From the NCBI GenBank assembly GCA_025057015.1, contig JANWYG010000011.1:26238-90237 (forward strand): 64,000 nucleotides of DNA, written 5' to 3'. The notes beneath the pieces were generated by a model. It ran no database searches, had not been told where the DNA came from, and saw nothing but the letters and a program-made list of their open reading frames with translations. Made by a program: the position numbers and the translations under genes. The DNA is from Blastocatellia bacterium. GTDB taxonomy: Bacteria > Acidobacteriota > Blastocatellia > Chloracidobacteriales > JADJPF01. This document shows, in pieces, positions 39,993 through 50,882 of the stretch; the first letter of the stretch is position 1, and each line of letters starts with the position of its first letter.

Positions 39993-41066
39993 GTGAGCAC
40001 AGTGACAAATAAAGAAAAACTAGTCGAGACTCTTTCTGAGATACTCAATACAAACAATCTCGCCTCCCTCAAAAGCAGGATTCTCTCTCTAAAAGAACTA
40101 CTAGCTAATAGCGTTAATGCTCAAGAAGAGGGAGATTTCAGCGAAGATCTCCTCCCAATGCGCATAGATACACTTATCTCTGAACTAGATCAGATTATGA
40201 GATCACACACTCTAGAAAGAGCAAAATATTACCTGAAAAGATTAAAGACCAGTTTGTTATACACTAAGACAAATAAAATCAATGACATAAATCTCTCAAG
40301 ATGGAAGGAGTATACCAACATCATAACCGACAGCCTTTGGATACTACCTAGAAGAGATGCCTCTGGAGCACACCTAGGATGGTATTGGGGTAATTTCATC
40401 CCACAAATTCCACATCAAATAATTCTAAGATACACTAAAAAAGAAGATTGGGTATTAGATACTTTTGCAGGTAGTGGTACGACACTAATCGAATGTAGAA
40501 GACTAGGCAGAAATGGGATAGGTATAGAGTTAAATTCAGAAGTTGCTAATAGAGCAATAAAACTAATTCAAAAAGAGCAAAACGCTTATAACGTATTCAG
40601 TGATATAGTTATCGGAGATAGTAGAAAAATAAATCTCAAAGAGCTTTTAGAAAAATATCAAATTAGTCAAGTACAACTCATCATCATGCACCCGCCGTAT
40701 CACGACATTATCTGCTTTTCAAAAGACGAAGCAGATCTTTCAAATGCAAAGAATATAAAAGAGTTTCTAAAAATGTTCGGAGAGGTACTAGATAACGTTA
40801 CAAATTACTTAGCAAACGAGCGATATCTAGTACTAGTAATCGGCGATAAGTACGCTAAAGGCGAATGGATACCTTTAGGCTTCTACTGCATGCAAGAGGT
40901 TTTGAGACGAAATTATCTACTGAAAAGTATAGTTGTAAAAAATTTTGACGAAACAAAAGGCAAGAGAAGCCAAAAAGAACTGTGGCGATACAGAGCATTA
41001 GTAGGTAACTATTACATTTTCAAACACGAATACATAATGATATTTAAAAAAAGCGATAGCTTATAA
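39993..41066 (+). CDS. DNA methyltransferase (N6-adenine/N4-cytosine type), orphan
   Basis: 357 aa. The first 100 residues are a helical region of unknown role. WYWGNFIPQIPHQIILRYTKKEDWVLDTFAGSGTTLIECRRLGRNGIGIEL holds motif X-like and SAM-binding motif I (DTFAGSGTT from residue 156). The catalytic motif IV is MHPPYHD (Pro-Pro-Tyr at 234-236), after motif I. No restriction endonuclease lies nearby. The gene is visibly AT-richer than its neighbours (many AAA, AGA and AAT codons) and sits just behind tRNA-Leu, suggesting acquisition. Start GTG 39993 is not supported by a ribosome site. Confidence 0.88.
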   Translation: MSTVTNKEKLVETLSEILNTNNLASLKSRILSLKELLANSVNAQEEGDFSEDLLPMRIDTLISELDQIMRSHTLERAKYYLKRLKTSLLYTKTNKINDINLSRWKEYTNIITDSLWILPRRDASGAHLGWYWGNFIPQIPHQIILRYTKKEDWVLDTFAGSGTTLIECRRLGRNGIGIELNSEVANRAIKLIQKEQNAYNVFSDIVIGDSRKINLKELLEKYQISQVQLIIMHPPYHDIICFSKDEADLSNAKNIKEFLKMFGEVLDNVTNYLANERYLVLVIGDKYAKGEWIPLGFYCMQEVLRRNYLLKSIVVKNFDETKGKRSQKELWRYRALVGNYYIFKHEYIMIFKKSDSL

Positions 41067-41135
41067 GCTGCTTGTTATCTCTTGCCGAAAAGCTGGCAAG
41101 CCCAAACATCAAGCCATAGTTCTGACATAACTCTC

Positions 41136-42341
41136 TCAGACGACAACATCAGCCAAAATAGGGTTATGGTCAGATAGAGGTTCACCTAAGTCGTCTACGA
41201 GGCCAAGTATGGTTGTGGCGGCAGTTGCAGCCACACCGCTGGTTCTACAGATCATACCTGGTTGCGCAGCCTCTAATCCTCTACAACATATGTAATCTAG
41301 CCGAAACTCTAGTTTATTATCGTAGCCACGAAGAGCGTTCTCTACAAATCTTCTCAACCTCAAAGGTAAATATTCTATCTCTTCGATACTTTCAAACGCA
41401 CTTGTACAGGTAGGTAGGTCATCATTAAAACCTCTAATTTTAAAGCCCTGCCGATAGAGGAATTTAAACAGAGGCTCGTCACTTTCGGGTTGACGCAGTC
41501 TCATACGCATGCTTTGGGGGTTAGCAAGCAACAGTTTCAGCAGGCCTATCGCTGCATCCAGGCGGCCTCGGCGGCTAAAAGTTAGGGTATTGAGATCACC
41601 TGCGATGATTACAGGCTCGGTGTTATGTACCAACCGCTCTACTTCCTGTAGTATGAACTGCATTTGCCGCATTCTGCATTTGGGCGTATGCCACACTTCT
41701 AGGTGTGTAGAAACGACCAACAAAGGCCGTCGGCAGACAAGCTCTACGAAAAGCGCTATACGATCTCCGTAGCGTTTTTCTGCACATTCGAAACTATTAA
41801 AGCAACTGGGTAGTCTCAAGACATGCACATTTTTCACGGGGTAACGTGAAAGAACTGCGTTACCGTGCAGAGATTCGTTATTTTCGCCAAGCACATCCGC
41901 TTCTTTGCGGGAGCCTTTTGTTAGCTCGATATATTCGGCTGCAAAGACAGAGTGCATCTTCAGTTGCTGCCCCAGTTCGAAAGCCACATTCACGTTCCCG
42001 GTACGAGCCATACCGACGTCAACCTCGTTAAGCGTTACGATATCGGCAGGCTTAAGCAGCGAATGCTGTTGAAAAGCTCTAGTTATCGCATTTAACTTAC
42101 TGCCACGCAAGATGTTCCACTGCACTATTCGGACAAAGTCCGAAGTAGTTGGTCGAGCGTCGGGTATTTCCATCTGTTTGATATTTTGTAGGACAGATTC
42201 CAATGTCTGGCCGTGGTGTTTATAGAAAGATGAGAGATAAAGCTCGCCTAGCGTCCGGAAAGAGGCAAGCTCTGCCAGTAACCTGCGATAGTGTGTAGCA
42301 GCGTCTATTCTCGCTGTTCCGCCATCGATTGAGGATTCCAT
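41136..42341 (-). CDS. Endonuclease/exonuclease/phosphatase (EEP) family protein
   Basis: 401 aa. Core motifs of the DNase I-like fold are in order: RIVQWNILRGSKLNAI (Asn), DIVTLNEVDVGM (Glu), LLVVSTHLEVW (His), VIIAGDLNTLTF (Asp, Asn) and DHNPILADVVV (Asp-His at the C-terminus). The substrate may be nucleic acid, phosphoinositide-like lipid or another phosphodiester. No signal peptide. Its first 37 nt overlap the 3D-domain gene. Confidence 0.88.
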   Translation of the reverse strand: MESSIDGGTARIDAATHYRRLLAELASFRTLGELYLSSFYKHHGQTLESVLQNIKQMEIPDARPTTSDFVRIVQWNILRGSKLNAITRAFQQHSLLKPADIVTLNEVDVGMARTGNVNVAFELGQQLKMHSVFAAEYIELTKGSRKEADVLGENNESLHGNAVLSRYPVKNVHVLRLPSCFNSFECAEKRYGDRIALFVELVCRRPLLVVSTHLEVWHTPKCRMRQMQFILQEVERLVHNTEPVIIAGDLNTLTFSRRGRLDAAIGLLKLLLANPQSMRMRLRQPESDEPLFKFLYRQGFKIRGFNDDLPTCTSAFESIEEIEYLPLRLRRFVENALRGYDNKLEFRLDYICCRGLEAAQPGMICRTSGVAATAATTILGLVDDLGEPLSDHNPILADVVV

Positions 42342-42850
42342 CCGTAACGCAGCACTTTGAGTTTGACCTTGCGGCGGCCGAAGTTCATAGCCTCTTTATG
42401 ATTAGCTAAGTAGATATCTATTTTGTGACCTTTTATTTTCTTTCCTGTATCAAGAACAGTGTAAAGGCCAGTATATTCATCTGCTTGCAATTTTACGACC
42501 GAACCTATCGGCAGCACCTTCGGATCAGCAGCTAATATGCCGTAGTTGCTACGTACTCCTGAAGAGGTTTTGCTATTGAGGCAGTATGCTGTGGCCTCTA
42601 CATACACGCTTTTACCTGCCTTGAGCCGATTAACCTTCTTTTTCTTAGGCATGGTTTGAGGTTGCAAATTAGCTGTAGCAGTTACAATAGTAGTAGCAGC
42701 CACTACAGGCGGAGTTTGCGAAGGCGGTTTGGGAGCATCAAGCAACTCATAATAAGCAAACGTCCCCAAGCAGGTACCAAAGCTCAGCAAGAAGCCGGTA
42801 ATACCGGCAGAGTAGTCCCTTAGAAGTTCTACAACTTTGGGATTATTCAC
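42305..42850 (-). CDS. 3D-domain (double-psi beta-barrel) protein
   Basis: 181 aa. One N-terminal membrane segment (about residues 15-35), a Pro/Thr-rich linker, then a 3D domain (about 80-170). The domain has ATAYCLNSKTSSG, GILAADPKVLPIGS and the Asp motif LDTGKKIKGHKIDIYL. This fold is found in MltA-type lytic transglycosylases and Rpf-like wall enzymes, so it likely acts on peptidoglycan in the periplasm. GTG start 42850 follows GGAAGGGGAG. Confidence 0.88.
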   Translation of the reverse strand: MNNPKVVELLRDYSAGITGFLLSFGTCLGTFAYYELLDAPKPPSQTPPVVAATTIVTATANLQPQTMPKKKKVNRLKAGKSVYVEATAYCLNSKTSSGVRSNYGILAADPKVLPIGSVVKLQADEYTGLYTVLDTGKKIKGHKIDIYLANHKEAMNFGRRKVKLKVLRYGWNPQSMAEQRE

Positions 42851-42921
42851 GGCTTCTCCCCTTCCTGTACTTTAGCATTTTTCAAGGTCTAGGCTAGCTT
42901 ATCCTAAGTCCAAGAAAAAGA

Positions 42922-43956
42922 CTAGCTCATCGCCTTTTCTAACAAGCTCAGACGGTATTCCAACTCTTCTATGCGCTTTTTCAGTGCAGGCAGCTGTTGT
43001 ACATGTGCATAGACTTGTTTGAACTCGTCTATAGGCCTTGCAGGTGTGCCCCAGACAGTTTGTCCTGAACGAATCACCTTGCCTGTAGGTACTCCAGCTT
43101 GAGCACCCACCACTGCCTTTTTACAGATACGGACATGGTCTGCTATGCCAACTTGTCCTCCTAGCACGACGTGTTCTTCCACAACGGAGCTGCCAGAAAT
43201 GCCAGTCTGTGCTGCAATAACGACCGACCGGCCTACAAGTACGTTATGAGCTATCTGCACGAGATTGTCTATCTTCGTACCTCTTTCTATCACCGTACTA
43301 TCTAGTGCTGCACGGTCGATACAGCAGTTACTGCCTATTTCCACGTCCTCTTCTATAATCACATTACCTATCTGTGGGAACTTATGATAGACGTCCCCGT
43401 CAAAGACATATCCGAAACCATCAGAACCTATGACGCTACCTGCGTGAATCACAACTCTACTACCTATACTCACGCCATCATATATGACAACTCCAGGAAA
43501 AAACTTGCAATCGTCCCCTATGGTAACCCTGTTACCCAAGACGCAACTAGGCATGACAACACTACGGTCGCCTATCTTCGCCTCATCGCCTATAACTACA
43601 TATGCACCTATATGAACATCTCTGCCTAACAAAACATTCTGTCCTATGACAGCAGTAGGGTGAATACCAGGCTTTGGAGGAGTAAAGCTGATTATGAAAG
43701 GAACCAGTCGAGCAAAGACAAGCTTTGGTTGCTCGGTTAGTATGTAACTCTTTCCGTCAGGATAATCTTCTAACGAAGGCGGAGCAACTACAGCTTGAGA
43801 GCGTGAAGCGAGAGCTGCAGTCAGATGCCTTGCCGAATCTATGAATATCAGATCGCCTTCGCCTGCTCGTTGTGGCGAAGCTACACCTGTGACGATTCTG
43901 TCTTCACCCTTAACCGTCGCACCTACTATCTTAGCAAGCTCGTATATGCTCGGCAT
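42922..43956 (-). CDS. lpxD: UDP-3-O-acylglucosamine N-acyltransferase
   Basis: Third step of lipid A synthesis. 344 aa from ATG 43956. The N-terminal uridine-binding part ([17 protein letters not shown]) is followed by a left-handed beta-helix of hexapeptide repeats (from about residue 105, e.g. [23 protein letters not shown]). [13 protein letters not shown] carries the catalytic-region His and [12 protein letters not shown] the other. The frame extends upstream to 44097 but that part overlaps era in the opposite direction and does not look like LpxD. GATACT on the minus strand lies six bases before the ATG. Other lpx genes are absent from the window. Confidence 0.95.
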   Translation of the reverse strand: MPSIYELAKIVGATVKGEDRIVTGVASPQRAGEGDLIFIDSARHLTAALASRSQAVVAPPSLEDYPDGKSYILTEQPKLVFARLVPFIISFTPPKPGIHPTAVIGQNVLLGRDVHIGAYVVIGDEAKIGDRSVVMPSCVLGNRVTIGDDCKFFPGVVIYDGVSIGSRVVIHAGSVIGSDGFGYVFDGDVYHKFPQIGNVIIEEDVEIGSNCCIDRAALDSTVIERGTKIDNLVQIAHNVLVGRSVVIAAQTGISGSSVVEEHVVLGGQVGIADHVRICKKAVVGAQAGVPTGKVIRSGQTVWGTPARPIDEFKQVYAHVQQLPALKKRIEELEYRLSLLEKAMS

Positions 43957-43973
43957 ATCTGGAGTATCGTTTT

Positions 43974-44001
43974 TTGCAATCCTTCGAGAAAATGTTACAC
44001 T
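43974..44001 (+). promoter_or_regulatory. Promoter of the era-prmA-rsmE operon
   Basis: TTGCAA (43974-43979), 16-bp spacer, TACACT (43996-44001). The region is shared with the divergent lpxD start. Confidence 0.5.
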
Positions 44002-44030
44002 TTTGCCGACCAATTTTACTGCAGGCAAGT

Positions 44031-44921
44031 ATGAACGATCTAGTACAACGTTGCGGCTATGTCGCACTAATAGGCAGACCGAACGCCGGCAAGTCAACGC
44101 TACTTAACCGGTTAATAGGCGAAAAGATAGCTGCGGTGTCAAATAAACCTCAAACTACCCGCACCCGCATACAGGGCGTGGTAACGTCACCGCAAGGACA
44201 AATAGTCTTCGTAGACACACCAGGTGTGCACAAACCAGGACACAGATTAAACAAAAGAATGATGCACACCGTTTTGGACACTCTACAGAACGTAGATTTG
44301 GTAATGCTGCTTCGCGATGCCACTGTAGCCAGCGGGCATGGTGAACAGTACGCGCTGGAACTAGTGAGGCAATCAGGCCAAAAAGCGATACTTGCATTAA
44401 ACAAAGTCGATGCTCTGCCCAGAAAGGATCTACTATTACCGCTAATCGATTGGTATCGAAAACAGCACGATTTTCTGGAAGTAGTACCGATCTCGGCCCT
44501 TAAAGGCGAAGCTATAGATTTGCTTGTAGACCTGACGTTTCGTTACCTTCCAGAAGGCAGGCCTATATACGATGAGGAAACTCTGACCGATGCAAGTCTA
44601 CGTTCGATAGCAGCAGAAATGGTGCGTGAAAAGATTTTACAAAGCACAGAGCAAGAACTACCATTTGCTACGGCAGTAGCCTGCGAACACTGGGAAGAGA
44701 CCGATCAGCTTGCAAGAATCTTCTGTGCTATATACGTCGAGCGCAAATCACAGCGCGCTATCGTGCTTGGAAAAGCTGGCAAAAAAATCCGTCAGATAGG
44801 TATTGAAGCACGACGCGATATAGAACGCCTCATAGGTAAGCAAGTATATCTTGAACTGTTTGTCAAAGTTCATGAGCACTGGCGCGATGACGAAACCACA
44901 CTCAACTTGCTTGGAGTATAA
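44031..44921 (+). CDS. era: GTPase Era
   Basis: Binds the 16S rRNA 3' end and assists 30S assembly. 296 aa from ATG 44031. GTP motifs: G1 [10 protein letters not shown]3 DTPGVHKP, G4 NKVD and G5-like ISALKG. The KH domain follows, with [23 protein letters not shown]. An upstream frame beginning at 43974 adds 19 residues unlike Era. First gene of a tight operon: prmA starts 2 nt after its stop. Confidence 0.97.
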   Translation: MNDLVQRCGYVALIGRPNAGKSTLLNRLIGEKIAAVSNKPQTTRTRIQGVVTSPQGQIVFVDTPGVHKPGHRLNKRMMHTVLDTLQNVDLVMLLRDATVASGHGEQYALELVRQSGQKAILALNKVDALPRKDLLLPLIDWYRKQHDFLEVVPISALKGEAIDLLVDLTFRYLPEGRPIYDEETLTDASLRSIAAEMVREKILQSTEQELPFATAVACEHWEETDQLARIFCAIYVERKSQRAIVLGKAGKKIRQIGIEARRDIERLIGKQVYLELFVKVHEHWRDDETTLNLLGV

Positions 44922-44923
44922 AC

Positions 44924-45757
44924 ATGCAGAGCTGGTATGTAGTCAACGTAGAAGTCCCGAGCTCAGCTATAGAACCAGCATCCTCTGTGCTATGGGAAGC
45001 TGGAACCACTGGAATAGAAGAAAGAGACGTCGCAGAAGGAAGAGTTCTACTGAAGGCCTACTTTGCCGAAGCTCCTGACTTATTAGTCATCCAAGACACT
45101 CTTACGAAACTACTAGGCAATGAGATCTTAATAAGAGCCATAGACGAAATACAAAACGAAGACTGGTTAGCAAAATGGAAGGCTAGCTGGAAGCCTTTCA
45201 CCGTAGGTGAAAGTTTTCTAATAACACCGTCTTGGGCCAAAGATAGTCTTTGTACTGAGCGTGTGCTGATAGAGCTAGATCCAGGCATGGCTTTCGGCAC
45301 TGGCACGCACGAAACCACGCAGTTATGTCTTGAAGCAATCGAGAAGTACTGGCGCGGCGGAAGAATGCTCGACGTCGGTACTGGCACAGGCATACTAGCA
45401 ATAGCGGCAGCTCTACTACGACCAGACGCAGTTATAGATGCTTGCGACATAGATCCAGAAGCGATACAGATAGCCATAGAAAACGCAAAGAAGAACTCGG
45501 TACAGATAAATTTTCTCGTAGGTTCTATAAAAGATTACAAAGACCAGTACAATCTGGTTACAGCTAATCTGACAGCTGATGTGATATTGGACAACCTAGA
45601 AGAGCTACTTGCACGAGTTTCCGCCGGTGGTGTGCTTGTAGTTTCAGGAATACTTAGCTCGCAAGTGACAGCAATTTCTGAAGCCTTAGCAGCCTATCAG
45701 CTTAAAGTAGAGGCTCGGCAGGCCGGTGAATGGATTTGTTTGTGCTCATATGCATAG
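44924..45757 (+). CDS. prmA: Ribosomal protein L11 methyltransferase
   Basis: Trimethylates ribosomal protein L11. 277 aa. The N-terminal substrate-recognition domain starts MQSWYVVNVEVPSSAIE. The SAM-binding domain has MAFGTGTHETTQLCLEAIE and LDVGTGTGILAIAAALL, with NLTADVILDNLEEL as the catalytic-region motif. Overlaps rsmE by 8 nt. Confidence 0.96.
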   Translation: MQSWYVVNVEVPSSAIEPASSVLWEAGTTGIEERDVAEGRVLLKAYFAEAPDLLVIQDTLTKLLGNEILIRAIDEIQNEDWLAKWKASWKPFTVGESFLITPSWAKDSLCTERVLIELDPGMAFGTGTHETTQLCLEAIEKYWRGGRMLDVGTGTGILAIAAALLRPDAVIDACDIDPEAIQIAIENAKKNSVQINFLVGSIKDYKDQYNLVTANLTADVILDNLEELLARVSAGGVLVVSGILSSQVTAISEALAAYQLKVEARQAGEWICLCSYA

Positions 45758-46448
45758 GTTCTATCTACCGAATTTCGACCGACCTGTCCTTGAAGGCGAC
45801 GAAGCGCGGCATGCTAAAGTGCTACGTTTGCGTCCTCACGAAAAAATAGCTGTCTTCGACGGTAACGGCAAAGAAGCAATAGCCTCGATTAAAAAGCATG
45901 AACCAGACCGGCTTTTACTTGAACTAGGGGAGGAACTAAACCACCCGGTTGAGTCACCGCTCAAGATAACACTTGTTCAAGCTGTAGGTAAAGGAGAAAA
46001 GTTCGAGTTAGTAGTACAAAAAGCTGTCGAATTGGGCGTAAGTTGTCTCGTACCACTTGAAAGCAAGTATACAGAAGTGCAACAGGTTGACAAACGCAGA
46101 TCCCGATGGGAGCGTATAATAGTCGAAGCTACCAAGCAGTGTGGCCGCAGAGTATTTATGAAGATAGGAGCTACTGTCAAGTTTGACAAGCTAGCAAGCT
46201 ATACTGTGCCTGTAATTTTCTTTGTAGAACGAGGAGGGAAGCTACTGCAGACCGTACTTAGAGACATCGCCACAAACGAAATCGTGCTAGTAGTAGGTCC
46301 TGAAGGTGGTTGGAGCAGGCAAGAGCTTGAATTGGCTACGGCCTGGGGTTTTAACCTCGTGACGCTAGGCCCAAGAACGCTGCGCACTGAGACCGCAGGA
46401 GTTGTTGCCGTAGCGCTAGTACAAGCCCTGATCGGAGATATTGCTTAA
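45750..46448 (+). CDS. rsmE: 16S rRNA m3U1498 methyltransferase
   Basis: SPOUT-class enzyme that methylates U1498 of 16S rRNA. 232 aa from ATG 45750, where MHRFYLPNFDRP is the usual N-terminus; an earlier in-frame start at 45726 lies inside prmA. LVVGPEGGWSRQELELA and LGPRTLRTETAGVVAVALVQ form the knotted SAM-binding C-terminus. Last gene of era-prmA-rsmE, three ribosome-related functions. Confidence 0.96.
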   Translation: MHRFYLPNFDRPVLEGDEARHAKVLRLRPHEKIAVFDGNGKEAIASIKKHEPDRLLLELGEELNHPVESPLKITLVQAVGKGEKFELVVQKAVELGVSCLVPLESKYTEVQQVDKRRSRWERIIVEATKQCGRRVFMKIGATVKFDKLASYTVPVIFFVERGGKLLQTVLRDIATNEIVLVVGPEGGWSRQELELATAWGFNLVTLGPRTLRTETAGVVAVALVQALIGDIA

Positions 46449-46453
46449 ACTGC

Positions 46454-46480
46454 TTACAAGGATAGAAAATGCTCTATATT
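46454..46480 (+). promoter_or_regulatory. Possible atpD promoter
   Basis: TTACAA (46454-46459), 15-bp spacer, TATATT (46475-46480); a second -10-like TATTCT is at 46486-46491. Confidence 0.35.
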
Positions 46481-46513
46481 TATGCTATTCTGGCTCGCTT
46501 TTCTGAGCAGTAA

Positions 46514-47968
<1,455 letters not shown>

Positions 47969-47978
47969 AAGGAGAGCT

Positions 47979-48383
47979 ATGAAGCTTAATCTGGAGATAG
48001 TAACTCCCGAACGCCTGTTTCTTTCACAACAAGTGGACGAGGTACAAGTTCCCGCGCTTGACGGCGAGTTGGGAATCTTGCCGGGACACATCCCACTAAT
48101 ATCGCAACTAGCTATAGCCGGCATATTGTCCTGTCGGGCAGATGGTGTACAGACTCGCGTCGTACTCAACGGTGGCTTTGTCGAAGTCGGTCCTAACAAG
48201 GTTATGATTCTAACCTCCTATGCTAAGTTTCCCACAGAGATCGACCTTGACACAGCAAAGCAAGAGCTAGATCTTGCCGAACGAGCGCTTAAAGCAGCAG
48301 AGAAAGATCCCAACGTCGACATACAAGAAGCGCTCATAAAGCTTGAAAAAGCTGCCATCAACTACCAAGCAGCATCACAGTAA
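47979..48383 (+). CDS. atpC: F1 ATP synthase epsilon subunit
   Basis: 134 aa. The beta-sandwich domain has MKLNLEIVTPERLFLSQQVDEVQVPALDGELGILPGHIPLI and the C-terminal helical hairpin DTAKQELDLAERALKAAEKD. It couples rotor to catalysis and inhibits hydrolysis. SD AAAGGAG, 10 nt behind atpD. Confidence 0.98.
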   Translation: MKLNLEIVTPERLFLSQQVDEVQVPALDGELGILPGHIPLISQLAIAGILSCRADGVQTRVVLNGGFVEVGPNKVMILTSYAKFPTEIDLDTAKQELDLAERALKAAEKDPNVDIQEALIKLEKAAINYQAASQ

Positions 48384-48392
48384 GGGGTGCTG

Positions 48393-48848
48393 ATGAAAGC
48401 GGTCGTACAACGCGTAAGCCGCGCTAAAGTGACAGTAGACGGACACGTCGTAGGCAGTATCGGGCCTGGCCTGCTCGTACTGCTCGGTGTAGGCAAAAGC
48501 GACACTAAAACCGAGGCAGACTACCTACTTGACAAGATACTAAATTTACGAATCTTTGCCGATGTACACGGCAAAATGAACTTATCGTTGCTAGAACAAC
48601 CAGAACCTCAGCTACTTGTAGTATCGCAGTTTACTTTATACGGAGACTGCCGCAAAGGGCGGCGTCCATCTTATACAGACGCCGCTACGGCACAGGAAGC
48701 AGAACATCTCTACAACTATTTTGTAGAAAGAGCTCAGTCGTCAGGAATAACTGTAGCCACCGGTGTTTTTCAGGCGATGATGGCCGTAGAGCTGGTAAAC
48801 GACGGGCCTGTGACTTTAATCCTCGATACCGCTCATCTTCGCTACTAA
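48393..48848 (+). CDS. dtd: D-aminoacyl-tRNA deacylase
   Basis: Hydrolyses D-amino acids and mischarged Gly from tRNA. 151 aa. MKAVVQRVSRAKVTVDG, the catalytic SQFTLYGDCRKGRRPSYTDAA and the cross-subunit Gly-Pro motif NDGPVTLILD. ATG 48393 is chosen over GTG 48387 because AAGGGG is properly spaced for it. It follows atpC by 9 nt. Confidence 0.96.
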   Translation: MKAVVQRVSRAKVTVDGHVVGSIGPGLLVLLGVGKSDTKTEADYLLDKILNLRIFADVHGKMNLSLLEQPEPQLLVVSQFTLYGDCRKGRRPSYTDAATAQEAEHLYNYFVERAQSSGITVATGVFQAMMAVELVNDGPVTLILDTAHLRY

Positions 48849-48851
48849 GCC

Positions 48852-49247
48852 TCAGTATCCACCGCGGTTAGCAGTTCGGCTGATGTTTACTTTATAGATA
48901 TACTTATAGAAAAGTAAGTTGATTGGTACCTGCCCCTTGCAAGTAATAGTTATATTCTCTCCTTTTTTATCAACCTTATATTCTATAGCATCGGGGTCTT
49001 CCCAAGTCATCGAGTCAATTATCTTCTTTACATCCTTCTCGACTAGTTTTGGGTCCTTACCGTTAATAGCAGATACCCTTGCAAGCTCAGCCACATCGTG
49101 GTCGAGTTGTTGCTCTAAATAGTAAACAGGCATGATCTTGTAAACGACAAATCCAATAAGGGCTAGCACCAGCAGTACTATGATGAACTTAGTATTTCCT
49201 TCGCCCCGCTCACTAGAACGTAATGCCGATAAGTTTTCTCTCCTCAT
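48852..49247 (-). CDS. DUF4845-like single-span membrane protein
   Basis: 131 aa. After a basic N-terminus with GEGNTKF (pilin-like), a membrane helix (about 20-38: FIIVLLVLALIGFVVYKIM) is followed by a periplasmic domain (VYYLEQQLDHDVAELAR to the end). This resembles DUF4845/pseudopilin-like small proteins. Function unknown. Overlaps aroB by four bases (ATGA). Confidence 0.75.
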   Translation of the reverse strand: MRRENLSALRSSERGEGNTKFIIVLLVLALIGFVVYKIMPVYYLEQQLDHDVAELARVSAINGKDPKLVEKDVKKIIDSMTWEDPDAIEYKVDKKGENITITCKGQVPINLLFYKYIYKVNISRTANRGGY

Positions 49248-50344
49248 AATCCCTGCTCCAAAAATCTGTTAAGTAAACGGCCTAAGACCTCTATAGGAAC
49301 ATCGTCCCTAATCACAACCTTTCCTATTCCGTTGGGTAACACAAAGACCGCCCTGCCGGCAACCGACTTCTTGTCTTTTGCAATGGCACCTAAGAGTACT
49401 CCAGAATCTATTCCGTCAAGCGAGGGCAGTCGTCCAAAAGATCTTACGAGATTATAAATCTTATCCTGCTGCTCTTTTGTTATCAACCCAAGCTCTTTCG
49501 CTAAGGAACTAGCAAACATTATACCATATCCGACAGCTTCACCATGCTTAAATCTGTTGTATCCCGTAACAGTCTCCAAAGCATGGCCTAACGTATGGCC
49601 TAGGTTAAGTATCTTACGCTCGCCGGTTTCTCGCTCATCTCTACTTACCACATCAGCTTTGATATAGCAACAACAAGCTATTAGCTCTTCTAGACGTCTG
49701 TCACTAAGCAAAGCAGACGCAGTTTTAGGTACCACTTCTAGCAGCTCAAATAAATCAGAATCAGCTATGAGTGCGTACTTTACAGCTTCATACATAGCGG
49801 CAAACAGCTCGCGCTGCGGCAATGTAGATAGCACATCAGGATCGATTATGACCGTCCGCGGCTGTTTGAAAACACCTATCATATTCTTTCCCAGTTTGTG
49901 ATTGACGGCACTCTTGCCTCCAACCGACGAATCTATCTGAGCAAGCAGCGTAGTAGGTATCTGTACGAATGCCACGCCACGCATAAAAGTCCCAGCCACA
50001 AAACCAGCTAAGTCGCCTACGACCCCCCCTCCAAGTGCTACTATCAAGTCATGCCGTCCAAGGCCTTGGCTAAGCAGGCAACCTACGACTTTTTCTACAG
50101 TCCTCAAAGTCTTAAAACGCTCGCCGTCGCCCATAAGGCAGAATATAACTTCATAGCCAAGTTCACGCAGCGTAGCAGTAACTCTCCCAGCATAAAGCTC
50201 AGACAACCTACGATTCGTTATTATGGCTATCTTGCGGCAATTTTGAGGAGCTACAGCACGTATAATCTGACCAGAGCGATCTATCAAACCACGCTCAATA
50301 AATATCTCGTAGCTCTCTGCAGTCCTTACCGGTATGGTCAACAT
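49244..50344 (-). CDS. aroB: 3-dehydroquinate synthase
   Basis: Second step of the shikimate pathway. 366 aa. NAD-binding GGGVVGDLAGFVAGTFMRGV and QIPTTLLAQIDSSVGGKSAVNH are present. The zinc site uses Glu in AMYEAVKYALI and His in LNLGHTLGHALE and FKHGEAVGYG. Its start overlaps the upstream membrane-protein gene by 50 nt. Confidence 0.97.
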   Translation of the reverse strand: MLTIPVRTAESYEIFIERGLIDRSGQIIRAVAPQNCRKIAIITNRRLSELYAGRVTATLRELGYEVIFCLMGDGERFKTLRTVEKVVGCLLSQGLGRHDLIVALGGGVVGDLAGFVAGTFMRGVAFVQIPTTLLAQIDSSVGGKSAVNHKLGKNMIGVFKQPRTVIIDPDVLSTLPQRELFAAMYEAVKYALIADSDLFELLEVVPKTASALLSDRRLEELIACCCYIKADVVSRDERETGERKILNLGHTLGHALETVTGYNRFKHGEAVGYGIMFASSLAKELGLITKEQQDKIYNLVRSFGRLPSLDGIDSGVLLGAIAKDKKSVAGRAVFVLPNGIGKVVIRDDVPIEVLGRLLNRFLEQGL

Positions 50345-50882
50345 GCTTGCTAAACAAACCCTTAGGTGACTGCCAGAAACGTTCCAGCAACAACAAAAGT
50401 AAGGCGGCCAAAATCGTAGTCAGTAGCCAGTAAAGCCTGTAGTCATCGACAGTAAGTAGTCCCAGTGCTCTAGGAGCATGAGCTAAATTGACGTTGAGCT
50501 GCGCTTTTGTCCACAACCGACAAAGCTGTTGTACAAGCAGATACCAGCCAACCGCCAGAAGCCAGCAACCTCGCCTGATACCACCGATGCTATGCAGCGT
50601 CCAAAAAGATACGCTTGCACCACCAATATGTGCTAACAACGTGCTTAAAGACACATCGCCGAACTCTACTAAATCTATTATCCAAAGCGGTAGACCTAGT
50701 ATCAACCACATCGATGCTACCGAAGCTAACAGCTCACTTCTTGCCGCTACGGCAAAAGCCAGCAGCAAATTCGAAATGTTACACATCCATAAAGCATTCT
50801 CTATAGCACCATTTCTGCTATGATGGAAAAGCTGCAGCAGAAAAAAAGATAGCGATACAGCACTTACACTGCGCGGCGGCAT
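50295..50882 (-). CDS. Integral membrane protein, unknown
   Basis: 195 aa with about five hydrophobic segments (residues 5-20, 33-50, 55-72, 80-100, 110-125 and 147-170 are candidates). LILGLPLWIIDLVEFGDVSLSTLLAHIGGASVSFW looks like the most structured part. I do not recognise a family with confidence. It overlaps both neighbours (19 nt with the M3-like gene, 50 nt with aroB), so it is translationally linked to them. Confidence 0.65.
   Translation of the reverse strand: MPPRSVSAVSLSFFLLQLFHHSRNGAIENALWMCNISNLLLAFAVAARSELLASVASMWLILGLPLWIIDLVEFGDVSLSTLLAHIGGASVSFWTLHSIGGIRRGCWLLAVGWYLLVQQLCRLWTKAQLNVNLAHAPRALGLLTVDDYRLYWLLTTILAALLLLLLERFWQSPKGLFSKHVDHTGKDCRELRDIY

Noticed and set aside
39648..41136. 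Attachment-site duplication marking an integrated element at tRNA-Leu
   Set aside because: No copy of the tRNA 3' end is visible after the methyltransferase and there is no integrase, so insertion by an integrative element is not supported.
43957..44097. Long N-terminal extension of LpxD (to 44097)
   Set aside because: It overlaps era in the opposite direction and lacks family similarity; ATG 43956 gives the normal N-terminus.
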